Shown one piece after another: positions 53,056 to 61,101 of a stretch of DNA of 64,000 nt. Both the position numbers and the translations under genes were made by a program. The notes under the pieces were generated by a model. That model was not told where the DNA came from. It saw nothing but the letters and a program-made list of their open reading frames with translations, and searched no databases. The stretch covers positions 1 to 64,000 of the forward strand of contig DATHAQ010000015.1 in assembly GCA_035296565.1 (NCBI GenBank), given 5' to 3'. This stretch comes from JACCZR01 sp035296565 (GTDB lineage: Bacteria; Actinomycetota; Thermoleophilia; Solirubrobacterales; Thermoleophilaceae). How positions within the stretch are numbered: the stretch's first letter is position 1; every line of letters starts with the position of its first letter.

Positions 53056-54741
53056 CTACGCGACGGTCGCGACGGCCAGAGACGAGCTCTCCGCGATCGG
53101 CCCGGGCATGAGCTGCTCGGGCGGCGGGACCTCGATGCCGAGGAGCGCCATGCGGCGCTTGAGGGTGGTGTACGCGTAGCCGTAGATCTCCGAGGAGTGG
53201 TAGCCGTAGCTCAGGAAGTCCGACGGGTCCCGGGCGTAGGGCGGCACGAAAACGTGGCCCGCCTTGGGGACCAGGTCGAGCACGACGTCCTCGACGGTTT
53301 GGCGGTGGCGCGGGTCCTCGGCCACGGCGTCGCGGAGGAAGCGCATGCCGAAGGCGATGTGGCGGTGCTCGTCGCGCTCCACGAGCCCGAAGCCCTCGAC
53401 GAAGCCGGGGTACATGCCGTGATCGGCGAACCACTCGCGGACGAACTTCTGCCCCGTCACGGCGAGGAAGCCCTCGACCACCATGTGGTAGGTCGCCACG
53501 CCTTTGACGAACAGGCTTCGGTCGTCCGGGCGAGCCCGGAGCTGTGCCGCCGTCTCGCGCAGCCCGTCATCGAAGACCTGCCGCCACGCACCGGCCAGGC
53601 TCTCCTCCATCTCGCGCATGCGCGCGCGGAAGTCCTCGCCGTCGAGGGCCATCACCTCCGCGCCGAAGCGATCGAAGAAGGCCGCGTGGCGCGCCTCGTC
53701 CACCAGCTGGGTGGCGAGGAACAGCTCGATCTCGCCCGTAGGGGACGCGAGCAAGAAGGGCGCCAGGTCGGCCGTCACCCTCTCCTCGCCCACGTAGAAG
53801 GCACCGATGCTCCAGAGCGTGCTCTCCTGCGCGTGTGTGGTGGTGGTCAGCCACTGCTCGCGGTCCAGCGAGAAGTCGAGCTCGGTGGACTTCCAGTTCT
53901 GGTTCTCCCACAGCGCATAGAGCTGGCGGTAGTCCATGAGCTGCCCGCTGGCGGCCTCGTAGCCCCCCGCACGACGCTGCTGCACCCCCCGCTGGCGCTC
54001 CTCGCGCTCGAGCTCGGCGTCGTCGCGGCCCTGGCCGCGATCGATCCAGCGTCCCAGCAGCGAGATCGGCCAGATGTCGCCGTCGACCTCGATGACGCGG
54101 TCCTGCATGGCGGCCGTCGGGGTGAGCTCCCCAGAGGCCAGGCGCTGGTAGCCCTCCGCAGTCACTCGGGCGGCGCCGGCCACGCCCCAGGGAGGCGCCT
54201 CGCGGGAGACCGTGAGGCGCTCGCCGTCGTTGACGGTCACGAACCACTCCCCCTCGCCCGTGACCTCGTAGCGGACGGTGAAGCGGTGACCGCGCGTCCA
54301 CTCGGGGTCGACCACCCAGGGCAGGGACCGGTAGAGGAGGTCCGGCTCGAGGCGGGCGCCGGCGCGGGCGACCTCCCCCATGTCCATCCCGCCGTTGCCC
54401 ATCGCGCGCAGCTTGAGCGCCTTCAGCCTGCTGCCGCGGACGCGTATCTTCCCGGTCGCGGCGAGCTTCAGCGGGCTCGCGCTGCCGGCGGCCAGCTCCA
54501 CGAGCTCGCGCGGACCGCAGCTGAGGCGGAAGTCGACGCGACCGTCCTCCCCGGGTTCCACGCGCGCGCGCCCGTCAGACACCGACACCCGCCAGGTGCC
54601 CGTGCCCTCTACCTCGAGCTGGTAGGCCAGCGTGTCGTCGATGCGCGCCGCGGCGGCCGGCAGGCCCATGACCACGAGCCGGGCGCCCAGCTCGGGGTCG
54701 TCGGCGGCCAGGCGCTCCAGCAGCTCGGCCTGGGCGCTCAC
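53056..54741 (-). CDS. Two SCP2-like lipid-binding domains fused to an R2-like diiron protein
   Basis: The 561-residue protein has an unusual architecture. Residues ~25-115 and ~135-235 are two SCP2 sterol-carrier-like domains (LEVEGTGTWRVSVSDGRARV with ELAAGSASPLKLAATGKIRV, and VTGEGEWFVTVNDGERLTV with RLASGELTPTAAMQDRVIEV). A charged helical linker (DDAELEREERQRGVQQRRAG) follows. Residues ~265-535 form a ferritin/R2-type four-helix bundle with a full set of candidate diiron ligands: E319/E320, E349-A-R-H352, E423 and E458-H-R-H461. The C-terminal domain resembles ribonucleotide-reductase-beta-like or R2-like ligand-binding oxidases. A lipid or hydrophobic substrate oxidised at a diiron centre is a reasonable inference. 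The GTG at 54741 overlaps the MBL stop (GTGA). Confidence 0.8.
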   Translation of the reverse strand: MSAQAELLERLAADDPELGARLVVMGLPAAAARIDDTLAYQLEVEGTGTWRVSVSDGRARVEPGEDGRVDFRLSCGPRELVELAAGSASPLKLAATGKIRVRGSRLKALKLRAMGNGGMDMGEVARAGARLEPDLLYRSLPWVVDPEWTRGHRFTVRYEVTGEGEWFVTVNDGERLTVSREAPPWGVAGAARVTAEGYQRLASGELTPTAAMQDRVIEVDGDIWPISLLGRWIDRGQGRDDAELEREERQRGVQQRRAGGYEAASGQLMDYRQLYALWENQNWKSTELDFSLDREQWLTTTTHAQESTLWSIGAFYVGEERVTADLAPFLLASPTGEIELFLATQLVDEARHAAFFDRFGAEVMALDGEDFRARMREMEESLAGAWRQVFDDGLRETAAQLRARPDDRSLFVKGVATYHMVVEGFLAVTGQKFVREWFADHGMYPGFVEGFGLVERDEHRHIAFGMRFLRDAVAEDPRHRQTVEDVVLDLVPKAGHVFVPPYARDPSDFLSYGYHSSEIYGYAYTTLKRRMALLGIEVPPPEQLMPGPIAESSSLAVATVA

Positions 54742-55388
54742 CCGGCGGGCTCCAGGAGCTTGACCTCGACGGGCGCCCTCTCGGCGAACTCGCGCGCGTC
54801 GGCCTCGCTGCCGATTTGGTGGCCCCAGTGCATCGGCACCGCTACGCGGGGCTGGATGCGGCGGGCGGCCTCGGCCGCCTCGAGAGCTGTCATGACGTAG
54901 GTGCCGCTCACGGGGAGAAGGGCCACGTCGACCCCAGCGACATTGTCCATCTCGGGGATCACGTCGGTGTCGCCGGAATGGTAAAGACGCTCCCCGCGGA
55001 CATTGACCTCGAAACCGATCCAGCCCGCCTGGCGCGGGTGGAAGAGGTTGCCCTTGGCGTCTCGTTTCGAGGTGTTGTAGGCCGCCACCGCCGCCACTCC
55101 CACACCGGGCACGAGCTCGTGCTCGAGGTCGTCGCCGGGGCCCAGCGACAACACGCGCCCGCCGGCGCGCTCGGCGACGGCAGCCGGGGCGATCATCCAC
55201 GTGCCGTCGTGCGAGAGCAGCTCGATGTCGCGCGGCGAGAAGTGGTCGTAGTGCCCGTGGGTGACGAGGATCAGGTCGGCCTGCGGTGAGCCGGCAGGGA
55301 GCCGGTAGGGGTCGATGTAGACGTACGAGCGCCCGACCCTGACGCGAAAGCCGGAGTGGCCGAGCCACTCGACCTGCTCGAGCAGCAT
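54738..55388 (-). CDS. MBL-fold metal-dependent hydrolase (UPF0173 type)
   Basis: The 216-residue hydrolase has the canonical motif VTHGHYDHFSPRDIELLS (HxHxDH at residues ~44-49), then VNVRGERLYHSGDTDVIPEM (the GDTD motif) near 130 and VPMHWGHQIGS with the final histidine. It is the small single-domain UPF0173/YtkL type, hydrolysing an unknown ester, phosphoester or lactone. It precedes the SCP2-diiron gene, to which it is coupled by a 4-base overlap, so the two may act on one substrate. Confidence 0.92.
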   Translation of the reverse strand: MLLEQVEWLGHSGFRVRVGRSYVYIDPYRLPAGSPQADLILVTHGHYDHFSPRDIELLSHDGTWMIAPAAVAERAGGRVLSLGPGDDLEHELVPGVGVAAVAAYNTSKRDAKGNLFHPRQAGWIGFEVNVRGERLYHSGDTDVIPEMDNVAGVDVALLPVSGTYVMTALEAAEAARRIQPRVAVPMHWGHQIGSEADAREFAERAPVEVKLLEPAG

Positions 55389-55453
55389 TGACGCATTATG
55401 GTCGCCGGAGGGCGACCGATGACCTCCGGTCTGCGGCAGGATGCCGCAGGGGG

Positions 55454-55459
55454 TAGTTT
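55454..55459 (+). promoter_or_regulatory. TAGTTT -10 box of the crotonase gene
   Basis: TAGTTT ends 9 bases before the ATG at 55469. No ribosome-binding site fits between, which suggests a leaderless mRNA. Confidence 0.45.
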
Positions 55460-55468
55460 GCGCTCCGC

Positions 55469-56260
55469 ATGAGCTACGAAACCCTCATCTGGGAGGTCTC
55501 GGACGGCCTCGGGCGCCTGACCCTCAACCGCCCCGAGAGCCTCAATGCCTGGACGATCCAGTTCGGCGAGGAGATGAAGTCGGTGATCGAGGGCGAGGCC
55601 GCCGACCCCGCTGTGCGCGCCGTGCTGGTCACCGGCGCCGGCCGGGGCTTTTCCTCGGGCGCCGACCTCAAGGAGGGCTTCATCCAGGCCGACGACGGCT
55701 TTCCGGACATCAACAGGGCGCTGATCGAGTACTACCACCCCGTCCTGGTGGGAGTGCGGCGCCTGGACAAGCCCGTGCTGGCCGCCCTCAACGGACCGAC
55801 GGTAGGCATCGGCTGCTCGCTGGCACTGGCCTGCGACCTGGCGATCGCCGCCGAGTCGGCATTCCTGAGCCTGGCCTTCGTCAACATCGGCCTCATGCCC
55901 GACGGCGGCTCGACCGTCTTCGTGCCCGCCACCGTCGGCAAGGCCCGCGCCTTCCAGATGGCCCTCCTCGGCGAGCGGGTACCGGCCCCCCAGGCGCTCG
56001 AGTGGGGGCTAGTCAACGCCGTGCACCCCGACGACCGGCTTGCGGCCGAGGCCGACACCCTGGCGACCAGCCTGGCGCACGGCCCCACGCGCTCCTACGC
56101 CGCGGCCAAGAGGGCGCTGAACCAGTCGATCTACCCCCACCTGGAGTCCCAGCTGGACCTGGAGGCCGAGCTGCAGCACGCCCTTGCGCGCACACAGGAC
56201 TTCGCGGAGGGCGCCACGGCCTTCCTGAGCAAGCGCGACCCCGCCTTCACGGGCGCCTAG
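55469..56260 (+). CDS. Enoyl-CoA hydratase/isomerase family protein (PaaG-like)
   Basis: The 263-residue crotonase starts MSYETLIWEVSDGLGRLTLN. It has AGRGFSSGADLKEGF at the oxyanion pocket and GPTVGIGCSLALACDLAIAA, which lacks the first hydratase glutamate. FVNIGLMPDGGSTVFVPATV follows, with the aspartate typical of PaaG-type isomerases. It is therefore more likely an isomerase or hydratase variant of phenylacetate or fatty-acid breakdown than a classical hydratase. It is divergent from the MBL-diiron operon. Confidence 0.9.
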   Translation: MSYETLIWEVSDGLGRLTLNRPESLNAWTIQFGEEMKSVIEGEAADPAVRAVLVTGAGRGFSSGADLKEGFIQADDGFPDINRALIEYYHPVLVGVRRLDKPVLAALNGPTVGIGCSLALACDLAIAAESAFLSLAFVNIGLMPDGGSTVFVPATVGKARAFQMALLGERVPAPQALEWGLVNAVHPDDRLAAEADTLATSLAHGPTRSYAAAKRALNQSIYPHLESQLDLEAELQHALARTQDFAEGATAFLSKRDPAFTGA

Positions 56261-56272
56261 CTCGTCGACTCG

Positions 56273-56312
56273 GCGGTGCTCGGCCGGCCGACGCCCGGCC
56301 TGCGCTCCGGCG
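56273..56312 (+). repeat. 40-base 5'-end repeat, copy R3 (reference copy)
   Basis: The copy begins GCGGTGCTCGGCCGGCCGAC and continues GCCCGGCCTGCGCTCCGGCG. It lies 38 bases before the ctaC start, same orientation, and is not translated in the annotated frames. Confidence 0.85.
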
Positions 56313-56334
56313 GGTAAGCACACTTCTCGCCGGG

Positions 56335-56340
56335 TAGACT
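56335..56340 (+). promoter_or_regulatory. TAGACT -10 box of ctaC
   Basis: TAGACT ends 10 bases before the TTG start at 56351 and 22 bases after repeat R3. It is identical to the box of tRNA-Pro. Confidence 0.45.
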
Positions 56341-56350
56341 GGCCGCCGCC

Positions 56351-57190
56351 TTGTCCTCTCGAAGGTTCCTCCTCGTGCTGGGCCTCGCCTTGGCCGCCCT
56401 GCTGGTACTCGCCGGTCCGGCGGCGGCCGATATCTGGTCCCCGGAGAGCGGCGGGTCGCCCAACGCGGACAAGATCGACACGCTCTACAAGATCACACTG
56501 TTCGTGGCGATTCCGATCTTCCTGCTCGTCGAGGGAACGCTCATCTGGTCGCTGGTCAAGTACCGGGTTCGCCGAGGCGGCCAAGCCGAGCAGATCCGCG
56601 GCAACCAGCCGCTTGAACTGGGCTGGACCGTCGGGGCCGCGGTGATCCTCGTGATCCTCACCGTCGTGACGTTCGCGTTCCTCAAGACCATCACCGACCC
56701 CGAGCGGTCGGGGCCGCAGATCGCCGACGGCGCCCAGGTGGCCTCGATCGACCAGCCGGATCCGCCCGGAGGGGGTGGGATCCGCATCGGGGTAAACGGC
56801 CAGCAGTACCTGTGGCGCTACGACTACGGGAGCAAGAACGACCTCTTCTCCTACAACGAGATGGTGGTCCCTACCGACACCACCGTCTCCCTCGACATCA
56901 GCTCGTCCGACGTCCAGCACTCCTGGTGGATCCCCAAGCTCGGCGGCAAGGCCGACGCGGTCCCCGGCCACGTGAACGAGACCTGGTTCAAGATCTCCAA
57001 GCCCGGCCGCTACGAGGGTCAGTGCGCCGAGCTCTGCGGCGCCAACCACGCGGACATGCACGCCGTCGTGCGGGCCGTTCCCCCCGACGAGTTCGAGCGC
57101 TGGGCCCGCCGCCAGCGCGCCGACATCAAGGCGGCCCGGGAGGAACTGGCGACAACGAGGCGCGCCCGCGAGGCCGAGGTAGGGAGGTAG
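56351..57190 (+). CDS. ctaC: Cytochrome c oxidase subunit II
   Basis: The 279-residue membrane subunit has a signal sequence (LLVLGLALAALLVLAGPAAA), two transmembrane helices (ITLFVAIPIFLLVEGTLIWS near 48 and AAVILVILTVVTFAFL near 96) and a CuA domain with H190, C225, E227, C229, H233 and M236 (CAELCGANHADM). It receives electrons from cytochrome c and passes them to subunit I. The TTG start has no ribosome site but a TAGACT box 10 bases before. No lipobox cysteine is seen. ctaD follows 6 bases after the stop. Confidence 0.95.
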   Translation: MSSRRFLLVLGLALAALLVLAGPAAADIWSPESGGSPNADKIDTLYKITLFVAIPIFLLVEGTLIWSLVKYRVRRGGQAEQIRGNQPLELGWTVGAAVILVILTVVTFAFLKTITDPERSGPQIADGAQVASIDQPDPPGGGGIRIGVNGQQYLWRYDYGSKNDLFSYNEMVVPTDTTVSLDISSSDVQHSWWIPKLGGKADAVPGHVNETWFKISKPGRYEGQCAELCGANHADMHAVVRAVPPDEFERWARRQRADIKAAREELATTRRAREAEVGR

Positions 57191-57196
57191 TCAGCG

Positions 57197-58894
57197 ATGG
57201 AAGCGACTAAAGCCCGCCTCGCCGGCGCCCCGGAAATCGCGATGCACGGCCTGGAGGAGCAGCCCAGGGGGTGGCTGTCGTGGCTGACCACGACCGACCA
57301 CAAGCGAATCGGCGCGATGTACCTCTACGCCACCTTCATCTGGTTCATCCTCGGCGGCGTGATGGCGCTGATCATGCGCCTCCAGCTCGCCACGCCGGAC
57401 AACACCCTCCTCAACGGCGAGACCTACAACAGCCTGGTCTCCATGCACGGCGTGACGATGATCTTCCTGTTCATCGTGCCTGTGCTGGCGGGCTTCGGCA
57501 ACTACTTCGTCCCGCTCATGATCGGCGCCCGGGACATGGCCTTCCCGCGGCTCAACGCGCTCTCCTTCTGGCTGCTCGTGGGCGGTGGCGTCGCGTTCTT
57601 CGCATCCATCTTCTTCGAGCCACCCCAAGCCGGCTGGACCTCCTACGCCCCGCTGTCCGACGACGCCTACTCGGCCGGCGGCGGCATCGACGCCTGGATC
57701 TTCCTGGTCCACCTCACGGGGCTCTCGTCCCTGCTGGGCGCGATCAACTTCGTGGCCACCATCCACAACATGCGGGCGCCCGGCATGAGCTGGGGCCGGA
57801 TGCCCCTGTTCATCTGGACGATCCTCATCTACTCCTACCTGCTGATCGCCGCGCTGCCGGCGGTCGCGGCCGCGGCCACGATGCTGCTCACTGACCGGCA
57901 CTTCGGCACCGGTTTCTTCAACGTGGCCGACGGAGGCGACCCGCTGCTGTGGCAGCACCTCTTCTGGTTCTTCGGCCACCCCGAGGTCTACATCATGATC
58001 CTGCCCGCGTTCGGGATGATCTCGGAGATCCTGCCGGTGTTCGCCCGCAAGCCGATCTTCGGCTACAAGGCGATCGCGGCGTCCACCGTGGCGATCGCGT
58101 TCCTGGGTCTCCTGGTGTGGGCGCACCACATGTTCACCACCCCGACGGCGAACGTGGTCCTCGCCTTCTTCATGTTGTCCTCGTTCGCGATCGCGGTGCC
58201 GACGGGCGTGAAGATCTTCAACTGGATCGCGACCCTCTGGCGCGGCCAGATCATGCTGAAGACGCCGCTCTACTTCGCGGCTGCGCTGCCCGCCCTGTTC
58301 GTGATCGGGGGCATCAGCGGGATCATCCTCGCTGTCTTCCCCGTCGACTGGCAGATGCACGACACGTACTTCGTAGTCGCTCACCTGCACTACGTGCTCT
58401 TCGGCGGCTCGGTGTTCGGGATCTTCGCGGGGCTCTACTACTGGTTCCCGAAGATGAGCGGCCGCCTGCTCTCCGAGCGCCTGGGCAAGCTCTCCTTCTG
58501 GGTCATGTTCGTGGGCTTCAACCTCACGTTCTTCGTGCAGCACAGCGCGGGCATGTCCGGCATGCCACGACGGGTCTACCGCTACCCGGACGGAGCGGGT
58601 CTCGAGGCCTACAACCTCATCTCGACGATCGGTTCCTTCCTGCTGGGCATCGGAGTGCTGATCACGGTCATCAACGTGATCAGGAGCGTGAAGGGCGGCC
58701 GGCGCGCGGGCAACGATCCGTGGAAGGGCAACACGCTCGAGTGGTTCACCCAGTCGCCGCCGCCGCCGAACAACTTCGACGTGATCCCGCGCGTGCGCAG
58801 CGTCGAGCCGATGAAGGACATCCGGCGCGAGGTCCAGAAGGCGGGCAAGGCCTCCGAGACCGTCGCCCAGCCGGTCACCTCGGGCACGTCGTGA
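57197..58894 (+). CDS. ctaD: Cytochrome c oxidase subunit I
   Basis: The 565-residue haem-copper oxidase core has TTDHKRIGAMYLYATF at the N-terminus and the haem a ligand H84 in SMHGVTMIFLFIVPV. It has the CuB/cross-linked Tyr motif FGHPEVYIMILPAFGMISEI near 258-268, AHHMFTT near 309 and AHLHYVLFGGSVFGIFAGLY near 395 for the haem a3 and a ligands. The HPEVY Tyr and the K-channel residues of A-type oxidases are present. It reduces O2 to water and pumps protons. Its stop overlaps the ctaA GTG by 4 bases. Confidence 0.96.
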   Translation: MEATKARLAGAPEIAMHGLEEQPRGWLSWLTTTDHKRIGAMYLYATFIWFILGGVMALIMRLQLATPDNTLLNGETYNSLVSMHGVTMIFLFIVPVLAGFGNYFVPLMIGARDMAFPRLNALSFWLLVGGGVAFFASIFFEPPQAGWTSYAPLSDDAYSAGGGIDAWIFLVHLTGLSSLLGAINFVATIHNMRAPGMSWGRMPLFIWTILIYSYLLIAALPAVAAAATMLLTDRHFGTGFFNVADGGDPLLWQHLFWFFGHPEVYIMILPAFGMISEILPVFARKPIFGYKAIAASTVAIAFLGLLVWAHHMFTTPTANVVLAFFMLSSFAIAVPTGVKIFNWIATLWRGQIMLKTPLYFAAALPALFVIGGISGIILAVFPVDWQMHDTYFVVAHLHYVLFGGSVFGIFAGLYYWFPKMSGRLLSERLGKLSFWVMFVGFNLTFFVQHSAGMSGMPRRVYRYPDGAGLEAYNLISTIGSFLLGIGVLITVINVIRSVKGGRRAGNDPWKGNTLEWFTQSPPPPNNFDVIPRVRSVEPMKDIRREVQKAGKASETVAQPVTSGTS

Positions 58895-59919
58895 GCAGCA
58901 GCCGATCGGCGGTGCTGGGCAGGCCAACGCCCGGCCTGCGCTCTGGCGCTAGGCGGCCGTCGGCCGGCTTCCATCGCTTGGCGCTGGCCACCGGCCTGGC
59001 TACGTTCGCGCTCATCCTCGTCGGCGGCGTGGTGCGAGTCTCGGACTCCGGGCTCGGTTGCGGCCCCGGGGGCAGCGGCTTCCACGGCTGGCCCTTCTGC
59101 AACGGCGACGTGGTGCCCGGGCTCGACCTCAACTCGGTGATCGAGTACACCCACCGGGCGCTCGCCGGCGCGGTCGGGATCATGATGATCGCGCTCGCAG
59201 TGATGGCCATCCGCCGGCGCGTGCTGATCCGGCCCACCGTGGCCGCCGTGGGGCTGGTGATCGCCCAGGGCCTGCTCGGGGCGGCCACCGTCGAGGAGAA
59301 CCTCGAGGAGGGCCTGGTGGCCGCGCACCTCGGGCTGGCCATGGGGTTGCTGGCGCTGATGCTCTACGTCTGGCGCGAGAGCCGCGAAGGCCCTCGCGCC
59401 GAGCGCCCCGAACCGGCCGACGAGCCGCGGCTGCGCATCCTCTCCGTCGCCGCCGCCGGGCTCGTGCTGTGCACCGTGGTGGCAGGCGGGTACATGGCCG
59501 GCACGCAGAAGTACGGACGGCCCGACTACCAGCTCGGCGACGGCGCCCATCACGCCTGCGGGAAGGAGTTCCCCACCTGCAACGGCGACTTCATGCCCTT
59601 CGGCGACGCCCGTCTGGTCGACATCCACCTGACCCACCGCCTGTTCATGTATCTGGCCGTCATCGCGGTGGGCGTGCTCGCCGTGATGCTGCTGCGCCGG
59701 GGTATGAAGCGCTCGGCGCACCTGCTCGGCGGGATCCTCCTGACGCAGGTCCCGGTCGGCGCCCTGAACGTGTGGCTGGACGAGTACGAGCTGCTGATCG
59801 TGGCCCACCTCGCCCTCGGTACGCTGCTGTGGGCGGCCTCGATGAACGCCGTCTTCGAGCTGCGCCGCGAGCCGGCCCGGGCCGCGGCCGGAGCCCCGGC
59901 CCGGGCGGTGACCGCCTGA
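58891..59919 (+). CDS. ctaA: Haem A synthase
   Basis: The 342-residue protein has eight transmembrane helices with haem histidines in EYTHRALAG, VAAHLGLAM, HLTHRLFMY and VAHLALGTL. A disulfide-type cysteine pair lies in the first loop (CGPGGSGFHGWPFC) and a second pair around CGKEFPTC. It oxidises haem O to haem A. The GTG overlaps the ctaD stop. Residues 8-19 (VLGRPTPGLRSG) are encoded by repeat copy R4; the rest of the N-terminus (GFHRLALATGLATF) is normal for the family, so the repeat adds an extra cytoplasmic tail. Confidence 0.93.
   Translation: MSSSRSAVLGRPTPGLRSGARRPSAGFHRLALATGLATFALILVGGVVRVSDSGLGCGPGGSGFHGWPFCNGDVVPGLDLNSVIEYTHRALAGAVGIMMIALAVMAIRRRVLIRPTVAAVGLVIAQGLLGAATVEENLEEGLVAAHLGLAMGLLALMLYVWRESREGPRAERPEPADEPRLRILSVAAAGLVLCTVVAGGYMAGTQKYGRPDYQLGDGAHHACGKEFPTCNGDFMPFGDARLVDIHLTHRLFMYLAVIAVGVLAVMLLRRGMKRSAHLLGGILLTQVPVGALNVWLDEYELLIVAHLALGTLLWAASMNAVFELRREPARAAAGAPARAVTA
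58909..58948 (+). repeat. 40-base 5'-end repeat, copy R4
   Basis: It matches the consensus at 36 of 40 positions and contains GCGGTGCTGGGCAGGCC. It lies inside the ctaA reading frame as codons 7-20, in the same frame as copy R2. Confidence 0.85.
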
Positions 59920-60806
59920 TGGAGGCCGTCGCACTACGCCGCCGTGCCGGCTGGCGCACCGTCGTCTCGGACTACTTCGAGATGACCAAGCCGAAGGTGC
60001 AGTCGCTGCTGCTGTTCACCACGGTCGCCACGATGTACGTCGCGGGCGACCCCTCGCTTGGGCTGGTCACGCTCACCTGCCTGGGCGGCGCGCTCTCGGC
60101 CGGAGGCGCCGGGGCCATCAACCACGCCATCGACCGCGACCTGGACCGGGTGATGAAGCGCACGGCCGGCCGGCCGGTCGCCTCCGGCCGAGTCTCCCCC
60201 ACCGCCGCCGTCGCCTACGGCGCCCTGCTGGGCTGCGCGTCCTTCGCGCTGCTGTCGCTGGCGGTCAACCCGCTGGCCGCGGTGCTGTCCATGTCCGGCC
60301 TGCTGGGCTACGTCTTCGTCTACACGCTCTGGCTCAAGCGCTCGACGCCGCAGAACATCGTCATCGGTGGCGCCGCCGGCGCGGTTCCGCCGCTGGTGGC
60401 CTGGGCGGCGGTGACCGGCGGGCTGAGTGGCACGCCGCTCTACCTGTTCGCGATCGTCTTCTTCTGGACGCCACCCCACTTCTGGTCGCTCTCGTTGCTG
60501 ATGAAGGACGAGTACGAGAAGGCGGGCGTGCCGATGCTGCCGGTGGTTCGCGGCGAACGCGAGACACGGCGCCAGATCCTGCTCTACGCCGTGCTGCTGT
60601 ACGCGGTCTCGCAGCTGCCCTTCTGCGCCGGCGCCTTCGGCACCACCTACCTGGTCTGCTCCGTGTCCCTGGGAGCGGTGTTCATATTCGGGGCCTGGCG
60701 CCTGCTGCGCAACCCCGATCGCCGCACCGCCCTGCGCCTCTACCTCTATTCGCTGGCCTACCTGGCGCTGCTGTTCGCGTCGATGGTGGCCGACGTCCGC
60801 CTGTAG
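59919..60806 (+). CDS. ctaB: Protohaem IX farnesyltransferase (haem O synthase)
   Basis: The 295-residue UbiA-superfamily enzyme has the prenyl-diphosphate/Mg motif NHAIDRDLDRVMKRTAGRP (N-x-x-x-D-x-x-x-D) near residue 67 and the second aspartate region KDEYEKAGVPMLPVVRGE near 190, among about nine transmembrane helices. It converts haem B to haem O, the substrate of CtaA. Its ATG shares one base with the ctaA stop (TGATG). The subunit III gene ctaE, frequent in such clusters, is not present here. Confidence 0.95.
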   Translation: MEAVALRRRAGWRTVVSDYFEMTKPKVQSLLLFTTVATMYVAGDPSLGLVTLTCLGGALSAGGAGAINHAIDRDLDRVMKRTAGRPVASGRVSPTAAVAYGALLGCASFALLSLAVNPLAAVLSMSGLLGYVFVYTLWLKRSTPQNIVIGGAAGAVPPLVAWAAVTGGLSGTPLYLFAIVFFWTPPHFWSLSLLMKDEYEKAGVPMLPVVRGERETRRQILLYAVLLYAVSQLPFCAGAFGTTYLVCSVSLGAVFIFGAWRLLRNPDRRTALRLYLYSLAYLALLFASMVADVRL

Positions 60807-60840
60807 TCAGGTTCAGGCTCCGTCCGCCGACCGGTCCACA

Positions 60841-61041
60841 ATGGCCGGTCCGATGCTTGCGGTGACACTCACGTGCAGCGACAGCGACTGCGACCACGAG
60901 GTCGTGGAGGTCGTCTGGTCGCTCGAGCAGGTCGACCTCATGGTGTGCGACGGCTGCGGCTGCTGCCTGCAGGCCGTCGGCTACGAGGACGCCGTGGAGG
61001 TCCGCCCGGTCATCCAGCCCGGCCTCAGCCGGGCCGCGTAG
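60841..61041 (+). CDS. Cys-rich mini-protein (zinc-ribbon-like)
   Basis: The 66-residue protein starts MAGPMLAVTLTCSDSDCDHE and has C12-x4-C17 and then VCDGCGCCLQAVGYED with C36, C39, C41 and C42. A zinc ribbon or knuckle using C12/C17 and C36/C39 is plausible, leaving two extra cysteines. The sequence between them is acidic. A second in-frame ATG at 60853 is possible. It is encoded downstream of the cytochrome oxidase genes with a 34-base gap, so it may be co-transcribed and related to metal or haem delivery, which is inference. Confidence 0.6.
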   Translation: MAGPMLAVTLTCSDSDCDHEVVEVVWSLEQVDLMVCDGCGCCLQAVGYEDAVEVRPVIQPGLSRAA

Positions 61042-61078
61042 AGCGCTTGATCGCGTAGCCGTAGGAGGACGAGGAGTC

Positions 61079-61096
61079 GCGGATCTCCGGATCCGC
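61079..61096. terminator. Hairpin between convergent genes
   Basis: GCGGATC (61079-61085) and GATCCGC (61090-61096) form a 7-base stem with loop TCCG in the 60-base gap between two convergent genes. No U-tract follows. Confidence 0.4.
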
Positions 61097-61101
61097 AGCC
61101 G

